DNA of 64,000 nucleotides from Romboutsia maritimum. Its GTDB lineage: Bacteria > Bacillota > Clostridia > Peptostreptococcales > Peptostreptococcaceae. The position numbers and the translations under genes are program-made. The notes beneath the pieces are model-generated. The model made no database searches. It had not been told where the DNA came from and worked only from the letters and a program-made list of their open reading frames with translations. The first letter of the stretch is position 1, and every line of letters starts with the position of its first letter. Location: the NCBI RefSeq assembly GCF_002251085.2, contig NZ_NOJZ02000002.1, positions 1-64,000 of the forward strand. Reading direction: 5' to 3'. Below, piece after piece: positions 62,967 to 64,000 of this stretch.

Positions 62967-64000
62967 ATGAATTTAAATATTTCAGCACAATTTTCAAATA
63001 GCCTTCAAGGTGTAAGTGATTCTAAGGAATCTAGTAAAAGTAAAAATGACTTTTCAAATCTTTTCGAGTCATTAGGAGAAAGTAATGAGTTTGCTAATAA
63101 TTCTTCAAAAGATAATAAAGATGATTTAATTAATTTAGAATTGCTTCAAATGATATTAAGTAATATACAAAATATACAACCAAACGAAAATATTGATTTA
63201 AGTAACTTAAAGGACGTGCAAGTTGAAGGATTTGATTTAAGTAAGTTAGATAATATAAAGTCGGGAAATTTACAAGACATACTTAATTCTATAAATGAAA
63301 AGTTAAATACGGATAATATGTCTAATGATGATCTTCAATTTTTACAAAAATTAGATAGCTTAATTAATAAAGAAGATTTTAGTGATAAAACAACAAATAA
63401 TCAGACAGTATTAGATGAAAACAATGAAATTTATGATTTAATATTAGATAAAATAAAGAATAATAAATTTGAAAATGATAGTAATTTAAATGAAAAGAGT
63501 TTGAAAAATAATCAAGTTATAAGTACTGAAAAATCAACTGAATCTAATTCTAACTCAAATATAAATGATGATATAATTACGTTTAGAAGTTTAGAAGTTA
63601 AAAACTTACAAAATAGGAGTTCAGAAGATAAAGATACTGATGTATTAGAAAGTATTATAGACACGGGAGAAAATAAAAATTTATTATTTGTAAATTCAAA
63701 CTTAGACACTAAAAATGTAGAAAATGTAGTAAAAGAAGGAAATAACGATACTCCTGTAAGTTATATAAGACAAGAGTTTATGGAAGAAGATATATTAAAA
63801 ACTGTAAAATATTTAAAAACTAATAATCTTGAGGAAATGAAAATAAAAATAACTCCTAGAGAACTTGGTGAAATGACTATAAATCTAGTCAAAGATCTTG
63901 AACATACTAAAATATTAATAACTGTATCTAAACCAGAAGTATTTGATATGGTAAATAAAAATATTCAAGATATAACTAAGCATTTAAGTGATTTAAATAT
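62967..64000 (+). CDS. fliK: Flagellar hook-length control protein FliK, 3' partial
   Basis: The frame is open from ATG 62967 to the right edge, so the stop lies outside the window. The N-terminal 250 residues are Asn, Asp, Ser and Leu-rich and variable, as in FliK. The C-terminal hook-length domain begins near residue 270 with MKIKITPRELGEMTINLVKD. AAGGGTG precedes the ATG. Hook-length control and the export-specificity switch are the expected roles. Position after fliJ fits. Confidence 0.88.
   Translation, partial: MNLNISAQFSNSLQGVSDSKESSKSKNDFSNLFESLGESNEFANNSSKDNKDDLINLELLQMILSNIQNIQPNENIDLSNLKDVQVEGFDLSKLDNIKSGNLQDILNSINEKLNTDNMSNDDLQFLQKLDSLINKEDFSDKTTNNQTVLDENNEIYDLILDKIKNNKFENDSNLNEKSLKNNQVISTEKSTESNSNSNINDDIITFRSLEVKNLQNRSSEDKDTDVLESIIDTGENKNLLFVNSNLDTKNVENVVKEGNNDTPVSYIRQEFMEEDILKTVKYLKTNNLEEMKIKITPRELGEMTINLVKDLEHTKILITVSKPEVFDMVNKNIQDITKHLSDLN

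Noticed and set aside
1..64000. CRISPR arrays, tRNA or rRNA genes, prophage
   Set aside because: No regularly spaced repeats, cloverleaf-like sequences, rRNA segments or phage structural genes were noticed on either strand.

Overview
The window is very AT-rich, with clostridial codon use, strong AGGAGG-type ribosome binding sites, frequent TTG/GTG starts and Stickland-type amino-acid metabolism. Gene content and order (lytic transglycosylase, fliN, flgM, flgN, flgK, flgL, fliW, csrA, fliS, fliD, fliC, glycosylation genes, then flgB onward behind a c-di-GMP riboswitch) resemble the flagellar locus of Clostridioides difficile. I therefore infer a motile member of the Peptostreptococcaceae (Clostridioides/Paraclostridium/Paeniclostridium type). 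The species cannot be named from the sequence alone.

Region 1 (1-13126, mostly housekeeping): a MORN-repeat protein running off the left edge, an intracellular subtilisin, the division/cell-wall set ftsE-ftsX-M23 hydrolase, a DnaQ-like exonuclease, a small unknown gene overlapping a non-RD Ser/Thr kinase, a secreted protein, hydE, a 58-residue ferredoxin, a stand-alone GT51 transglycosylase, a CxxC protein, a SIMPL protein and a PrpR-type sigma-54 activator. Region 2 (13301-18262): a sigma-54 promoter drives an aminotransferase, iorA, iorB and a butyrate-kinase-type acyl kinase, which read together as an energy-yielding 2-oxo-acid (probably aromatic amino acid) oxidation operon. Region 3 (18264-28234): DUF1540 and HNH proteins, a pentapeptide-repeat/K+ channel fusion, an M3 oligopeptidase, trxB-trxA with a CEPC active site, xpt, a small transaldolase, a dicarboxylate/glutamate symporter, a secreted protein and a PIG-L deacetylase.

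Region 4 (28384-36835): late flagellar genes from a lytic transglycosylase to flagellin, including the FliW-CsrA regulatory pair. Region 5 (36931-50650): a probable flagellin-modification island with two TPR-glycosyltransferases, twin FkbM methyltransferases, a radical SAM/SPASM enzyme, a GT4-type glycosyltransferase, and SDR, 3,5-epimerase, rfbF, rfbG and rfbH genes. The last five encode nearly a whole CDP-3,6-dideoxyhexose pathway. Region 6 (50705-56102): an IS66 transposase remnant followed by a decayed second glycan cassette. It holds a CDP-glycerol phosphotransferase pseudogene, an N-truncated aminotransferase, a nucleotidyltransferase-LicD chimera, an intact HAD phosphatase, an intact nucleotidyltransferase and an internally deleted LicD. 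It looks like the ruins of a C. difficile type-A-like phospho-modification system that the dideoxyhexose island may have replaced. Region 7 (56391-64000): a promoter, a c-di-GMP-I riboswitch and a terminator precede flgB-flgC-fliE-fliF-fliG-fliH-fliI-fliJ-fliK, and fliK runs off the right edge.

The flagellar parts form one system. c-di-GMP probably shuts off early basal-body genes through the riboswitch, FlgM gates the late sigma factor, FliW/CsrA control flagellin translation, and the island decorates the Ser/Thr-rich centre of flagellin.
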